A stretch of DNA of 64,000 bases from Pseudoalteromonas flavipulchra NCIMB 2033 = ATCC BAA-314 (GTDB lineage Bacteria; Pseudomonadota; Gammaproteobacteria; Enterobacterales; Alteromonadaceae): NCBI GenBank assembly GCA_000814665.1, contig JWIH01000011.1:186001-250000 (forward strand), given 5' to 3'. Shown one piece after another: positions 26,374 to 36,314 of the stretch; the stretch's first letter is position 1; every line of letters begins with the position of its first letter. A program made the translations under genes and the position numbers. The notes under the pieces are model-generated. The model was not told the origin of the DNA and made no database searches. It was given only the letters and a program-made list of their open reading frames with translations.

Positions 26374-28476
26374 CTATTGTCCAACCGAGCTCACTATCTT
26401 AATTTGTCTTTCTTCCGGCACTTCTTGATATGACATCACTCTAAGACCTGGAATTGTATGTTTAACAAATCGAGATAACACACTTCTTAACATACCTGAG
26501 GTTAATAAGATGGACGGTTCCCCTAGCATTTCTTGGTTGTGATGTGCTTCTCTTAATGATTCTTGAAGCCTCTCAGCCAAGCCAGGTTCAATACCTGCCC
26601 CCTCATCACCTGCGTTCTGAAGTGACTGATGCAACATCTGTTCCAACTCAGGCGCCAATGTTATGACAGGAATTTCTTCTTCGCTTCCAACGGCATCTTG
26701 AACAATCAATCTACGTAATGAAATTCTTACCGCAGCCGTTAATACATCAGGGTCTTGGCTACGTGGTCCGTACTCAACTAAAGTTTGTACAATCGAGCGC
26801 ATATCTCGAATTGCAACGCCCTCATTAAGCAGATTTTGTAGCACTTTTACCACGGTAGTGAGCGGTAAAATATCAGGTACTAAGCCTTCTACTAATCTAG
26901 GGTGACTTTTCGCAAGCATATCTAATAGATTTTGTACCTCTTCATGACCAAGTAATAGTGACGCATTATTCGTTAATAATTGACTGATATGTGTTGCCAC
27001 CACAGTTGCAGCATCTACTACTGTATAGCCAAGTGAATGCGCCTCATCTTTTTGGTCTGGCTTAATCCATACTGCATCTAGGCCAAATGCAGGATCTTTA
27101 GTCTCTATGCCTTTAATCGGCCCAAACACCTGCCCTGGGTTAATTGCGAGCTCATCGCCATGCTTCAACTCACCGGTTCCTGAGCCAACTCCCATTAAAG
27201 TAATATTGTATGCATTTGGATCTAATTCTAGGTTATCGCGGATATGTACCGGCGGTACTAAAAAGCCCAGTTCCTGAGATAGCTTTTTACGCACCCCTTT
27301 AATACGACTGAGAAGCTCCCCGCCTTGGGCTTGGTCAACTAGAGGAATTAGGCGATAACCTACCTCTAAACCAATCACATCAACAGGTTGTACATCATCC
27401 CAACCAAGCTCTTTTTGATCTTGTTGATGGCCTCCTTTGGCGGCAGGCCCTTTGGCAGCTTGTTCCGCCTTTTCGATCTCCGCCTTTTTCTTTTGCTGAC
27501 TTGTGTAATAGGCTATATAGCCAAGTAATACGCCTAATCCTAAGAAGGCAACATGTGGCATGCCTGGAACGAGTCCCATGGTGATCAAAATGCCTGACGC
27601 GATAGCCAGCGACTTTTCATTACCCAGTTGGTTTTTAAACTGATCGCCCATGTTGTGCGATTCATTTTGACGCGTTACGACAATTGCAGTGCCAATTGAG
27701 AGTAAAAGAGAAGGAATTTGCGCGACCAGACCGTCACCGATTGTCAGCATGGTATATACTTCCATCGCGTGACCAAAGCTTAAATCATGCTGGATCATCC
27801 CAACGAAAAGGCCACCTATTATATTAATGGCAAGGATCACGATACCTGCAATAGCATCACCTTTAACGAATTTACTTGCACCGTCCATTGAACCGTAAAA
27901 GTCAGCTTCTCGAGTCACTTCTTCACGACGAGCCCGGGCGTCATCTGCAGAGATAAAACCGGCATTTAAGTCTGCATCAATGGCCATTTGCTTACCCGGC
28001 ATAGCATCAAGGGTGAAACGCGCAGACACCTCAGAAATACGGCCTGCACCTTTGGTAATTACGACAAAGTTAATAATAATAAGGATAAGGAATACAACTA
28101 AACCGACGGCGTAGTTGCCACCAATAACAACACTACCAAAGGCTTCGATCACCTTACCTGCCGCATCACCACCATTATGACCTTCAAGTAATACGACGCG
28201 AGTACTCGCTACGTTTAGTGCCAATCGCATGATAGTCGCGATCAGTAGTACCGCAGGAAACATACCAAATTCAAGTGGCTTCAAGGTATAAACAGTCACC
28301 AATAGCACCACAAGTGCCAATGCAATGTTGAAGGAAAATAGAATATCAAGCAAAAAAGGAGGTAGCGGCAGAATAACCATGCCAAGTGCTGCAAGCACCA
28401 ACAATGGAGTACCCACACCTTTAGCATATTCTTTTTTATCTCGATTGAGTTGTTGTAAAACTGCTTTAAATTCCAT
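26374..28476 (-). CDS. flhA: Flagellar export gate protein FlhA
   Basis: 700 residues, normal length. The N-terminal half has eight transmembrane helices and the conserved cytoplasmic FHIPEP-region (RFTLDAMPGKQMAIDADLNAG). The C-terminal half is the large cytoplasmic domain that docks chaperone-substrate complexes. It forms the nonameric ring of the flagellar type III export gate. A sigma-54 promoter lies about 40 bp upstream. Confidence 0.97.
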   Translation of the reverse strand: MEFKAVLQQLNRDKKEYAKGVGTPLLVLAALGMVILPLPPFLLDILFSFNIALALVVLLVTVYTLKPLEFGMFPAVLLIATIMRLALNVASTRVVLLEGHNGGDAAGKVIEAFGSVVIGGNYAVGLVVFLILIIINFVVITKGAGRISEVSARFTLDAMPGKQMAIDADLNAGFISADDARARREEVTREADFYGSMDGASKFVKGDAIAGIVILAINIIGGLFVGMIQHDLSFGHAMEVYTMLTIGDGLVAQIPSLLLSIGTAIVVTRQNESHNMGDQFKNQLGNEKSLAIASGILITMGLVPGMPHVAFLGLGVLLGYIAYYTSQQKKKAEIEKAEQAAKGPAAKGGHQQDQKELGWDDVQPVDVIGLEVGYRLIPLVDQAQGGELLSRIKGVRKKLSQELGFLVPPVHIRDNLELDPNAYNITLMGVGSGTGELKHGDELAINPGQVFGPIKGIETKDPAFGLDAVWIKPDQKDEAHSLGYTVVDAATVVATHISQLLTNNASLLLGHEEVQNLLDMLAKSHPRLVEGLVPDILPLTTVVKVLQNLLNEGVAIRDMRSIVQTLVEYGPRSQDPDVLTAAVRISLRRLIVQDAVGSEEEIPVITLAPELEQMLHQSLQNAGDEGAGIEPGLAERLQESLREAHHNQEMLGEPSILLTSGMLRSVLSRFVKHTIPGLRVMSYQEVPEERQIKIVSSVGQ

Positions 28477-28513
28477 AACTTAACACAAGCAAAAAATTGA
28501 CACATAGCAACAA

Positions 28514-28531
28514 ATGCAATATACGTTCCAA
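28514..28531 (-). promoter_or_regulatory. Sigma-54 promoter for flhA-flhF-flhG-fliA
   Basis: TTGGAACGTATATTGCAT on the minus strand has GG and GC exactly 10 nt apart, as in consensus TGGCACG-N4-TTGC. The -12 GC is about 40 bp before the flhA start and lies between the flhB stop and flhA. Confidence 0.85.
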
Positions 28532-28559
28532 TTAATAGCTTATTTTTATGAGAGCAATT

Positions 28560-29690
28560 TTAATGCTTCAAATCGTCTGGGATTGGTAAATCTCGAGTAA
28601 GTGCAACGGGTCTTTTCCCTTTGCCCTTTTGAAAACGATTTAGCTGAAATACATAAGCAAGTACCTGTGCAACCGCGGTAAACAATTGTTCAGGGATTTG
28701 ATCACCTACTTCTGTGGTGTGATAAAGTGAACGAGTCAATACGGGTGACTCCACAATCGGCACTGCATTTCCTTTGGCTATTTTTCTAATTTGCATCGCA
28801 AGTTCATCAACCCCTTTTGCAATAACTATAGGCGCTCCCGCTCGTTCAGTGTCGTATTTAAGCGCAACCGAATAGTGAGTAGGGTTGGTCACAACAACAT
28901 CTGCATCTGGTACATCTTGCATCATACGTCGTTGCGACATTTCTCTTTGTGTTCGACGGATCCGCGCTTTTATCTGAGGGTCACCTTCTGAGTTTTTGTA
29001 TTCATCCTTGACTTCTTGCAGCGTCATTTTTAGCTGCTTATGGTGATTATAACTTTGATAAGGGGCATCAATCGCTGAAATAATGATCATAGTGCAACTA
29101 AGTGCTAAGAACATCCACGCAATGATTTCTAACGCATGCTCTATACTCGAAGGGATTTGTTCAATACTCAAGTGTAATATTTCGTTAAAATACATATTAA
29201 TAAGCAAGATTGCAAAGCCAGCTACTAATACAAACTTAAGAACGGACTTCAATAACTCTATGGCCGCTTGCGGGCCTAACATTCGCTTCAATCCCTTCAT
29301 TGGAGACATTTTGCTTGCTTTTGGAGCGGCTGCCTGCCAAGAAAAGTTAAAGCCCCCGAGTAACGTATTCCCCACTATTCCTGCAATTGCGATGATAAAA
29401 ACAAACATGGCCATTGGAAATAGCAGTTCAGCAGCAATATCTCCCCACACAGCAAACATTTTGGTTGTATCGTAGGTTTCATTGCGATTGAGCGACAACA
29501 TTCGCCCCATAACATTGTAGAGCGCCTTCCCAATTCCAGGCCCATACAAAAGTAGAGCTATTGCAGAAAACAATAACACAAACGTCGTGCCGAGTTCTTT
29601 TGAACGGGCTATTTGGCCCTTCTTCCTAGCATCGTCTATTTTCTTGGAGGTGGGTTCTTCGGTGCGTTCTTGACCGGAATCTTCTGCCAT
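28560..29690 (-). CDS. flhB: Flagellar export switch protein FlhB
   Basis: 376 residues: four transmembrane helices, then a cytoplasmic domain with the autocleavage motif N269-P270-T271-H272 (VVVTNPTHYSVALKY). Its cleavage switches export from rod/hook to filament substrates. It is the full-length partner of the shorter FlhB-like protein at 15391-15687. It is the last gene of the fliK-flhB operon, 9 bp after fliR. Confidence 0.96.
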   Translation of the reverse strand: MAEDSGQERTEEPTSKKIDDARKKGQIARSKELGTTFVLLFSAIALLLYGPGIGKALYNVMGRMLSLNRNETYDTTKMFAVWGDIAAELLFPMAMFVFIIAIAGIVGNTLLGGFNFSWQAAAPKASKMSPMKGLKRMLGPQAAIELLKSVLKFVLVAGFAILLINMYFNEILHLSIEQIPSSIEHALEIIAWMFLALSCTMIIISAIDAPYQSYNHHKQLKMTLQEVKDEYKNSEGDPQIKARIRRTQREMSQRRMMQDVPDADVVVTNPTHYSVALKYDTERAGAPIVIAKGVDELAMQIRKIAKGNAVPIVESPVLTRSLYHTTEVGDQIPEQLFTAVAQVLAYVFQLNRFQKGKGKRPVALTRDLPIPDDLKH

Positions 29691-29699
29691 TTCAGACTC

Positions 29700-30479
29700 C
29701 TATACCGTGCAACCAATTAGATCGCACATCAGCTCTGTCATTTTGAGCCATTGAAATTCAAATTGTGCTAAAAAATTACCCAATGTCGCCCAAATAATGG
29801 TAAGCCCTGCAACTAAGGTAAAAGCAAACCCCACAGAGAAAATGTTCATTTGAGGCGCGGCTCGAGTCATAATCCCAAATGAGATATTGATAATCAACAT
29901 TGCAGTTAATGGAGCTAATGCAAGTGCAAGAGCCGTAGAGAACATCCATCCCCCCCAATTAACTATTCGCCAAAAATTGTCTACCGCCCACCAGTTCCCT
30001 GCAATGGGAAAGCTTTCAAAACTATACATAACCATTTGGATCATCATCAGATGGCCGTTATAAACAAAAAACAGTAATGTCGCTAATATTAAATAAAACT
30101 GACCGACAGCAGGTACACTCAACCCATTGGCCGGATCTACTACAGATGCGAAACCAAGACCGGTTTGCATAGCAAGGATTTGACCCGCAATGATAAAAGT
30201 ATTCAGAAGTAGCAATGAACCAAACCCAATAGCTACCCCAGTGACCATTTCTTGAATAACAACTAAAATCATCGAAAAGGAGAACAAATCGGTAAATTCT
30301 GATTTGGGCAAAACGGGGACCACGGCAAAAGTAACGACCACGGCGAGTGCAAACTTAATTCGGGCAGGTACACTCTGTGCCCCAAGCCCCGCCATTACCA
30401 TCATCATTGAGCTTATCCGCACCAGTGGAAGTAAAAAATCACTTAGCCACTGCATGATTACCGCAAAGGTGAACTCCAT
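29700..30479 (-). CDS. fliR: Flagellar export protein FliR
   Basis: 259-residue membrane protein with about six transmembrane helices. Family features include LLPLVRISSMMMVMAGLGAQ near the N-terminus and GFASVVDPANG in the middle. It forms the export core with FliP5FliQ4. Two bases separate it from fliQ. Confidence 0.94.
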   Translation of the reverse strand: MEFTFAVIMQWLSDFLLPLVRISSMMMVMAGLGAQSVPARIKFALAVVVTFAVVPVLPKSEFTDLFSFSMILVVIQEMVTGVAIGFGSLLLLNTFIIAGQILAMQTGLGFASVVDPANGLSVPAVGQFYLILATLLFFVYNGHLMMIQMVMYSFESFPIAGNWWAVDNFWRIVNWGGWMFSTALALALAPLTAMLIINISFGIMTRAAPQMNIFSVGFAFTLVAGLTIIWATLGNFLAQFEFQWLKMTELMCDLIGCTV

Positions 30480-30481
30480 GA

Positions 30482-30751
30482 TTAGCCTGCAATTTCAGGG
30501 ATGCGCATCACCAAAGAGGTAAAATAGTCCATTAGTTCTTGAGTGAGCCAATGGCCGCCAATGATCAGCGCAAGGATAGTAATAATGAGACGAGGTAAAA
30601 AGCTTAATGTTTGTTCATTAATCGATGTTGCTGCTTGAAACACAGCAACAACTAAACCAACTAGAAGCCCAGGTACTACAATCGCCGCCACCAGCTTGAT
30701 GACTAAAAACAATGCATCACTTAAGATATCAACAAAGACTTCTGGTTCCAC
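30482..30751 (-). CDS. fliQ: Flagellar export protein FliQ
   Basis: 89-residue protein with two transmembrane helices. The start is a GTG at 30751 (VEPEVFVDILSDAL), matching the family N-terminus M-x-PE-x-F-V-D. A longer in-frame reading would add 23 residues that overlap fliP and are not FliQ-like. The core VFQAATSINEQTLSFLPRLI is diagnostic. The GTG follows the fliP TAA after one base. Confidence 0.95.
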   Translation of the reverse strand: MEPEVFVDILSDALFLVIKLVAAIVVPGLLVGLVVAVFQAATSINEQTLSFLPRLIITILALIIGGHWLTQELMDYFTSLVMRIPEIAG

Positions 30752-30752
30752 A

Positions 30753-31490
30753 TTACACCCCCAATCCGAAGCTTCTGGCCAGTGTACCCATGACCAAACT
30801 CCAACCATCGACGAGCACAAAAAGCATAATCTTAAACGGCAAGGAAACTATCATTGGAGATAACATCATCATACCCATGGCCATCAAGACACTGGCTACG
30901 ACTAAGTCGACTATCAAAAATGGAATAAAGAACATAAAGCCGATAATAAAAGCCGTTTGCAGCTCGGATGTAACGAAAGCCGGAATAATAACGATAAACG
31001 GCGTGTCTTCAGGGCTATCAAGCTTGTCATAACCCGCTATCTTGGCAAAGGTTTCAAGGTCTTTAATTCGAGTTTGTGACAGCATAAAGGCTTTCATCGG
31101 TTCTTTAGCACGTTCAAGTGCTTGGATTGACGTGATTTCTTCCTTTATGTACGGCTGCACCGCCTCATCATTTATCTGCGAAAATATGGGTGCCATTATA
31201 AACAGCGTCAAAAACAACGATAAACCGAGTAAAATTTGATTCGATGGCGACTGCTGCAGACCAATCGCCTGTCTCAAAATCGCAAGCACAACAATTATTC
31301 GAGTAAACGAAGTCATCATGATAACAGCTGCTGGAATAAAACTCAGCGCTGTCATAATGGCGAGTACTTGAAGTGTCACTGAGTACTCTTGAGAGCCATC
31401 AGGGTTTGTTGTAACGTTTATTGCTTCTATCCCTTCTGCAGAAGCTACACCAGAAAACAGTAATAAACAGAGTATCAGCAATCTAATCAT
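30753..31490 (-). CDS. fliP: Flagellar export protein FliP
   Basis: 245 residues with a cleavable signal peptide ([18 protein letters not shown]), as is usual for FliP, and four transmembrane segments. Conserved blocks are [32 protein letters not shown] and [21 protein letters not shown]. It builds the periplasmic-facing core of the export gate. It overlaps fliO by 8 bp. Confidence 0.97.
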   Translation of the reverse strand: MIRLLILCLLLFSGVASAEGIEAINVTTNPDGSQEYSVTLQVLAIMTALSFIPAAVIMMTSFTRIIVVLAILRQAIGLQQSPSNQILLGLSLFLTLFIMAPIFSQINDEAVQPYIKEEITSIQALERAKEPMKAFMLSQTRIKDLETFAKIAGYDKLDSPEDTPFIVIIPAFVTSELQTAFIIGFMFFIPFLIVDLVVASVLMAMGMMMLSPMIVSLPFKIMLFVLVDGWSLVMGTLARSFGLGV

Positions 31491-31941
31491 GACTTTTCTT
31501 ATTATGGTTATTGGCTACTCGCCCTTTGCCCGCTAAAAACTTTTGTAACTCATTTGCAAATGGTGTTCGGCTAACATCATCTAACGGTGTTTCCAACTGG
31601 TATAAGTAGTTGATATTATTTGGTGTTACTCCAAGTAAATGCTGCTTTTCATCCAATTCGATAACCAGCAAACGTTCTTTCGTACCGAGCGATATACTGC
31701 GGATCACCTTAAAGTCTTTCTGGTTTACAATATTGGGATTTAAACGTTTTAAAACGAACGCTAAGCCTAAAATAAGTAGGATCACCAACATCAGAGACAA
31801 TCCCATGGAAAGTAGCTCTGAGCTTAACCCCGCGGTACCAGCCCCTACAGAAGATTTAGGTACTGTCTCTGAGGTTGTTGCAGTGACAGCCCGTGTATAA
31901 AAAGCGATGCCAAATACTGCTAAAGACCAACCCCAGCGCAT
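31483..31941 (-). CDS. fliO: Flagellar biosynthesis protein FliO
   Basis: 152 residues: a signal-like N-terminus, one central transmembrane helix (about 44-65) and a cytoplasmic domain with [20 protein letters not shown], the typical FliO core. It helps FliP assembly. Its ATG overlaps the fliN stop (TAATG). Confidence 0.9.
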   Translation of the reverse strand: MRWGWSLAVFGIAFYTRAVTATTSETVPKSSVGAGTAGLSSELLSMGLSLMLVILLILGLAFVLKRLNPNIVNQKDFKVIRSISLGTKERLLVIELDEKQHLLGVTPNNINYLYQLETPLDDVSRTPFANELQKFLAGKGRVANNHNKKSHD

Positions 31942-32339
31942 TAACGTAGCTTTTTAATACGCTCAACCTGACTAATGACGTCCGTTAAGCGAATACCAAA
32001 CTTGTCGTTTACTACAACCACTTCACCGTGCGCTATCAATGTGCCATTAACAAGCACATCTAACGGTTCACCGGCCACGCGATCAAGCTCAACAACAGAA
32101 CCCTGATTTAGCTGGAGTAAATTACGAATATTAATTTTAGAACGGCCAACTTCCATAGAAATGGTGACTGGAATGTCTAAAATGGTATCGAGTTTACGTT
32201 TTTCATCTGACGATAATGCAGGCGCTGAATCTTTGAGTTCATCTAACTCTGCAACTTCTGGCTCACTGCCACCTTCGGCACCTTCGGCCTCAGCGAGTGC
32301 TGCTGCCCATTCGTCCATAGTATCTTGATCATCGCTCAT
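31941..32339 (-). CDS. fliN: Flagellar motor switch protein FliN
   Basis: 132 residues: an acidic N-terminal extension (about 1-50) and a C-terminal SpoA domain (ILDIPVTISMEVGRSKINIR, followed by LLQLNQGSVVELD and VVVNDKFGIRLTDV). It forms the base of the C-ring with FliM. It is 72 bp after fliM. Confidence 0.96.
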   Translation of the reverse strand: MSDDQDTMDEWAAALAEAEGAEGGSEPEVAELDELKDSAPALSSDEKRKLDTILDIPVTISMEVGRSKINIRNLLQLNQGSVVELDRVAGEPLDVLVNGTLIAHGEVVVVNDKFGIRLTDVISQVERIKKLR

Positions 32340-32411
32340 TGGATTACTACCTGATTAAGTTAATTTGTTGTCCATAATTAGTCTCACGATTTTGCCTATA
32401 CAAGTCCGCGA

Positions 32412-33506
32412 CTACCAATCTAAATCTACACCTTCGGAAAGATGTAGATCTTCTTCTAATTCTGCCAGTTCAGCATCAGAATCGAGCTTTTTACCACCTT
32501 TGGTAAATACATGAAGCTCAGACTTAACTGATTCTGGACGCTTAATTTTTTCACTGATCTGCAACGCGACATTGTCACGAGAACGGCCCATTTTTGCTCT
32601 AAACGTTGGCAATTCCTCAATAAAAACCGTTACATGTTCTGGCATTTCCACAGGAATAACATCACCAGCTTGAAGCTTCATTATTTGCTCAAGCGATAAG
32701 TCAACTTCCAGTAGCTGGGAAGAAATCTCAACTTCTACATCCATAATCTCATCACGAAGCGCCTTACTCCAACGCAGATCGGTATCTTCAGTATCTGATT
32801 GAACACCAGCATCGAGTAACTCTCGAATAGGTTCCAACATAGAGTAAGGCAGTGAAATATGGAAATCGCCCCCTCCACCGTCTAACTCGATGTGAAAAGA
32901 GCTAATCACCACCACTTCTGTCGGTGACACAATATTAGCCATCGCAGGGTTCACTTCTGAGTCGAGGTATTCAAACGACACATCCATCACCGGCGCCCAG
33001 GCTTCTTTGTAATCTTCAAAGATGATCTTAAGGAGCATCTGCACGATACGACGTTCTGTTGGTGTAAACTCACGCCCCTCTATCTTGGCATGATAACGAC
33101 CATCCCCACCAAAAAAATTGTCTACAAGAATAAAGACCAGACGCGCTTCCATGGTTATCAGGCCAGTACCTTTTAGCGGTCTAAAGCGCACCATATTCAA
33201 GCTGGTAGGAACGAATAGAGTATGGATATATTCGCCAAATTTCAGCATTTGTACACCATTGATAGACACCTCAGCGGTGCGGCGCATCATGTTAAAAAGG
33301 CTTATCCGCATATGGCGGGCAAATCGTTCATTAACGATTTCAAGCGTCGGCATTCGCCCACGCACAATCCTATCTTGAGACGAAAAGTCATACTGTAAGG
33401 CACCTGCACCTTCGCCGTCACCACCGTCGCCGATTTCGTCTTCTTCGACTTCATCTACACCATGGAGTAGCGCATCAATTTCGTCTTGGGATAATAAATC
33501 GCTCAC
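32412..33506 (-). CDS. fliM: Flagellar motor switch protein FliM
   Basis: 364 residues. The N-terminal CheY-binding peptide (MSDLLSQDEIDALLHGV) is followed by an acidic Gly-rich linker, the middle domain with its GGxG motif (NFFGGDGRYH), and a C-terminal SpoA domain. It binds CheY-P and FliG and controls the direction of rotation. It is slightly longer than E. coli FliM because of the C-terminal tail. Confidence 0.96.
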   Translation of the reverse strand: MSDLLSQDEIDALLHGVDEVEEDEIGDGGDGEGAGALQYDFSSQDRIVRGRMPTLEIVNERFARHMRISLFNMMRRTAEVSINGVQMLKFGEYIHTLFVPTSLNMVRFRPLKGTGLITMEARLVFILVDNFFGGDGRYHAKIEGREFTPTERRIVQMLLKIIFEDYKEAWAPVMDVSFEYLDSEVNPAMANIVSPTEVVVISSFHIELDGGGGDFHISLPYSMLEPIRELLDAGVQSDTEDTDLRWSKALRDEIMDVEVEISSQLLEVDLSLEQIMKLQAGDVIPVEMPEHVTVFIEELPTFRAKMGRSRDNVALQISEKIKRPESVKSELHVFTKGGKKLDSDAELAELEEDLHLSEGVDLDW

Positions 33507-33516
33507 AAATACTACC

Positions 33517-34041
33517 TTATTGCATTACAAAGCCAGTAAACAACACACGTTCGATTACTTTGCTACCTTCAACCCCTTCCATCGCAGCTTGGACTTTATC
33601 TAGCGCCGTTAAGCGCAAAGTTTCTTTACCTGCACTCGTGCTTAGCTCATCAGCCGTAGTCGTTGAAAACACGCTCAGTAAAGTACCTTCAATCAAGGGA
33701 ATATGCTTCTTTGCTACTTCTTCATTAACATCACCGCGAACCAACAGCTGAACTTTAATTTGCACGATTCTATCGCGACTGGCACCTGGCACATTAAAAA
33801 CAAAAGGGCGAGGCATAGCAACGTACAGTGCGCTCCCCATTTGCGCAGCGCTACCTTGCTCCGCTTTAACTTCGCTTGCTGTCGTCTCTTCTGCTAAGGA
33901 TTCTTCTGGTGCGTCTGAGCCTGAAAATAAGAAAAACCCTGCGACACCGCCGAGTACCAATACCGCCGCGGCAATAATGATAATCAGCTTTTTCTTAGAA
34001 CCACCCGTTTCTTCTATTTCTAAGTCGGTTTCTTCAGCCAT
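33517..34041 (-). CDS. fliL: Flagellar basal body protein FliL
   Basis: 174-residue inner-membrane protein: short basic cytoplasmic segment, transmembrane helix (about 18-40), acidic linker, then a periplasmic stomatin-like domain (PFVFNVPGASRDRIVQIKVQ, ending in IERVLFTGFVMQ). It supports stator function at the motor. It is 10 bp before fliM and 43 bp after fliK. Confidence 0.93.
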   Translation of the reverse strand: MAEETDLEIEETGGSKKKLIIIIAAAVLVLGGVAGFFLFSGSDAPEESLAEETTASEVKAEQGSAAQMGSALYVAMPRPFVFNVPGASRDRIVQIKVQLLVRGDVNEEVAKKHIPLIEGTLLSVFSTTTADELSTSAGKETLRLTALDKVQAAMEGVEGSKVIERVLFTGFVMQ

Positions 34042-34084
34042 AGCAAGCCCTTATGATCTTTATTAATTACAATAATAGCAGGTG

Positions 34085-36172
34085 TTAGGCATAGTAATCT
34101 ATTGCAGAATCAGTATTTCTCTTTTGCGGCGATTGTGAATTATCAGAACCCCCCGATTCATCACCTAAAGTTTGCTGTCCACTCGTATTGCCACCAGCAG
34201 TTTGCGACTCTGATTCAGTATTTCCACCTTGCTGATGTGATATTTGGCTGTCACCCAGTTCAATACCCTGCTCAGCTAACATTTCTCTTAGTCTTGGAAG
34301 TGATTGCTCTAACAACTCTTTAGCTTGCTGATTTTGCACCACAATATTCACTTGAGCCTGCTCTGCATCGCTTTTTATCCGAATTTGCATCGCCCCTAGC
34401 TCTGGCGGGTCTAAGCGAATTTCAGCTTCTTTATTGTTAAGATTAAGCATCAGCCCTACCCGTTGATGAAGCTCTTTAGCGGCATCTTGACGCGCTATGT
34501 TAATCGCCTGTTGAAGATTAGCATCTGTTGCTTGTTTTGTCTGTGTTGTACTTTGGTTTGTTGGCTGAGACTGTTGAATTTGCTGAACTTCTTTCAATGT
34601 TTGGTTTAGTGAGCTTGTGTCTTGCGATGCACTTACAGGGCTTGCTTCAGGCTTGGCTGGAGTTGGTATCGCTGTTGCGGTATTGGCCGATTGACGCTCA
34701 TTTTTGACAGCCTCTTTCGCGATGCTTGCTTCCGCTTGCATCAGCTTACTATTTTCTTTATCAACTACCTTTTCACTTATTTGTTTTTCTAAGTTCTGTT
34801 TTTCTGAACTCTGCTTCTCTGCAGCCAACTTTTCATCGCTAGTCAATTTATTTACAGCTATATTTTTTTCAGCACGTTCACCCTCTTTAACTACTACAGC
34901 CTGCTGCTCACTATTGTTAGACTTTTCTTGCGTGCTATTTACATTAAAAGACGCTTGAGTAGTGTTTTTAACATCTGTAGCAGCTTCTTGCGGCGTGTTT
35001 GTTGAAGTTTGTGTTACGACAGAGGATGGCACAAATGCTTTAAACGGCTGTACATTTGCGATATCAACACCTTTACCAATTAACTGAGCTACGGCTTTTT
35101 GTACAGCCGGTGACGCATCGTAAATATCCAGCTTACCAGCCATCACGGCTTTTAATTCTTGTTGTTGCTGTGCGGTCAACTTTTCTACCATGGTTTGCAC
35201 ATCTGTAGTGCTTTTTGTACTTACTGAGTTTTTGTCTTTCGCAGTTTGTGTACTAGCCTCAGAGACGATTTGCTTTGTCTCTAATTGCTTAGCTTCAGAT
35301 GAGGAAACCGATTGAGCAAGCTCTGATTTCTTAGCGCCTAAGAGTTCTTTCAGTTGCGCGGTTTCAGACTCATCTTCAACTTGAGTCCCAACTGACTTAT
35401 CAGCACCTAGATCCCGCTTTTCTACGCTTGTATTGGTAACCAAGGCTTGAGTGCCAGTATCCTTTTGCAACTTAGGCTGTAATATTTGCTCTTCAGTCTC
35501 TGCGCTGTCGTTTCTTAGCGAAGGTTTAGCAACCTCACCGTCTGCGTCTTGACTATCCAAAGAAACGGTTGGTTGTAGCAAAGTATTTGTTTTAGTGCCG
35601 GCGTTTTCAGTTTGGCCTTTCCCCCCTCGAATGAGTGGACTGGCTTCGTCTTGTAGCGGCTCCTGAGATGGCGCACTATCGCTAGCTACAACCTCTTCAT
35701 CAGTCAAAGAAGCATTGCCCAATGCTTCTTTGACTGATTGCGCAATTGCTGTTGGGGATTGGCTCAATGAAGTGCTCTGCTGTTTTGCAGCGTTGATCTG
35801 AGCATACAAGTCATTATCTGGGAGATCAGGAAGCGGTTTGTCCACAACTACCTGACCTTTGTCAGTGTAGCTAACAGTAGAAGTTGGTACTTCCCCTTGC
35901 TGCTTAGAAGAAGAGGCTTGTGCTTTACTATCTGCCTGCGGAGCATCATCTGATGCGACTTCGCTATCTATTGGCGCATCCAGATCTAAGGTTACAGGAT
36001 CTGCAGATTCTTTTACCTGTTTACTTGCACTCTCTTGTTCCGCTAGCTCAGCCATTAAAGCACTAAACCCAGAGCCGCCCTCAGAACCCTCAGCATCCAT
36101 ATCTTGGGATTTTTCTTTAATATCAACCTCGTTACTGCCTCGTTGCAGCATGGATGCAAGCATTAGATTCAT
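34085..36172 (-). CDS. fliK: Flagellar hook-length control protein FliK
   Basis: 695 residues. A long, low-complexity N-terminal region rich in Gln, Ser, Glu and Lys acts as the ruler, and a C-terminal domain (about 560-650; LNLNNKEAEIRLDPPELGAM, then QIRIKSDAEQAQVNIVVQ) is typical of the FliK hook-control domain. It interacts with FlhB to stop hook growth. The coding sequence contains a near-perfect 40-bp palindrome at 35699-35738 and a small Glu-Lys-Gln repeat (SEKQNLEKQISEK). It is the first gene of its operon, behind a sigma-54 promoter. Confidence 0.93.
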   Translation of the reverse strand: MNLMLASMLQRGSNEVDIKEKSQDMDAEGSEGGSGFSALMAELAEQESASKQVKESADPVTLDLDAPIDSEVASDDAPQADSKAQASSSKQQGEVPTSTVSYTDKGQVVVDKPLPDLPDNDLYAQINAAKQQSTSLSQSPTAIAQSVKEALGNASLTDEEVVASDSAPSQEPLQDEASPLIRGGKGQTENAGTKTNTLLQPTVSLDSQDADGEVAKPSLRNDSAETEEQILQPKLQKDTGTQALVTNTSVEKRDLGADKSVGTQVEDESETAQLKELLGAKKSELAQSVSSSEAKQLETKQIVSEASTQTAKDKNSVSTKSTTDVQTMVEKLTAQQQQELKAVMAGKLDIYDASPAVQKAVAQLIGKGVDIANVQPFKAFVPSSVVTQTSTNTPQEAATDVKNTTQASFNVNSTQEKSNNSEQQAVVVKEGERAEKNIAVNKLTSDEKLAAEKQSSEKQNLEKQISEKVVDKENSKLMQAEASIAKEAVKNERQSANTATAIPTPAKPEASPVSASQDTSSLNQTLKEVQQIQQSQPTNQSTTQTKQATDANLQQAINIARQDAAKELHQRVGLMLNLNNKEAEIRLDPPELGAMQIRIKSDAEQAQVNIVVQNQQAKELLEQSLPRLREMLAEQGIELGDSQISHQQGGNTESESQTAGGNTSGQQTLGDESGGSDNSQSPQKRNTDSAIDYYA
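35699..35738. repeat. Perfect 19-bp inverted repeat inside fliK
   Basis: ATCAGTCAAAGAAGCATTG (35699-35717), two bases, then the exact reverse complement (35720-35738). It encodes SVKEALGNASLTDE in FliK. Arms this long with a 2-nt spacer are not expected by chance. Confidence 0.92.
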
Positions 36173-36295
36173 CTTAAAGCTACCTCATAAAGTGGCAATG
36201 TCCTGCCGTTGTAATACACCGTTAAAAACCAACACTATGAATATTAGTGACTTTTACGAGTGAACTACCTAAATAATAAAACGCTAATTATTACG

Positions 36296-36313
36296 AAGCA
36301 TATTTCGAGCCAA
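36296..36313 (-). promoter_or_regulatory. Sigma-54 promoter for fliKLMNOPQR-flhB
   Basis: TTGGCTCGAAATATGCTT, minus strand, with 10 nt between GG and GC. It begins right after the fliJ stop and leaves a leader of about 125 nt before fliK. Confidence 0.75.
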
Positions 36314-36314
36314 C

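Noticed and set aside
30752..30820. N-terminal extension of FliQ by 23 residues
   Set aside because: The added residues overlap fliP and do not resemble FliQ; the GTG at 30751 gives the canonical N-terminus.
35045..35109. 10-bp inverted repeat CGGCTGTACA / TGTACAGCCG within fliK
   Set aside because: Separated by 45 nt; several such pairs are expected by chance in 64 kb.
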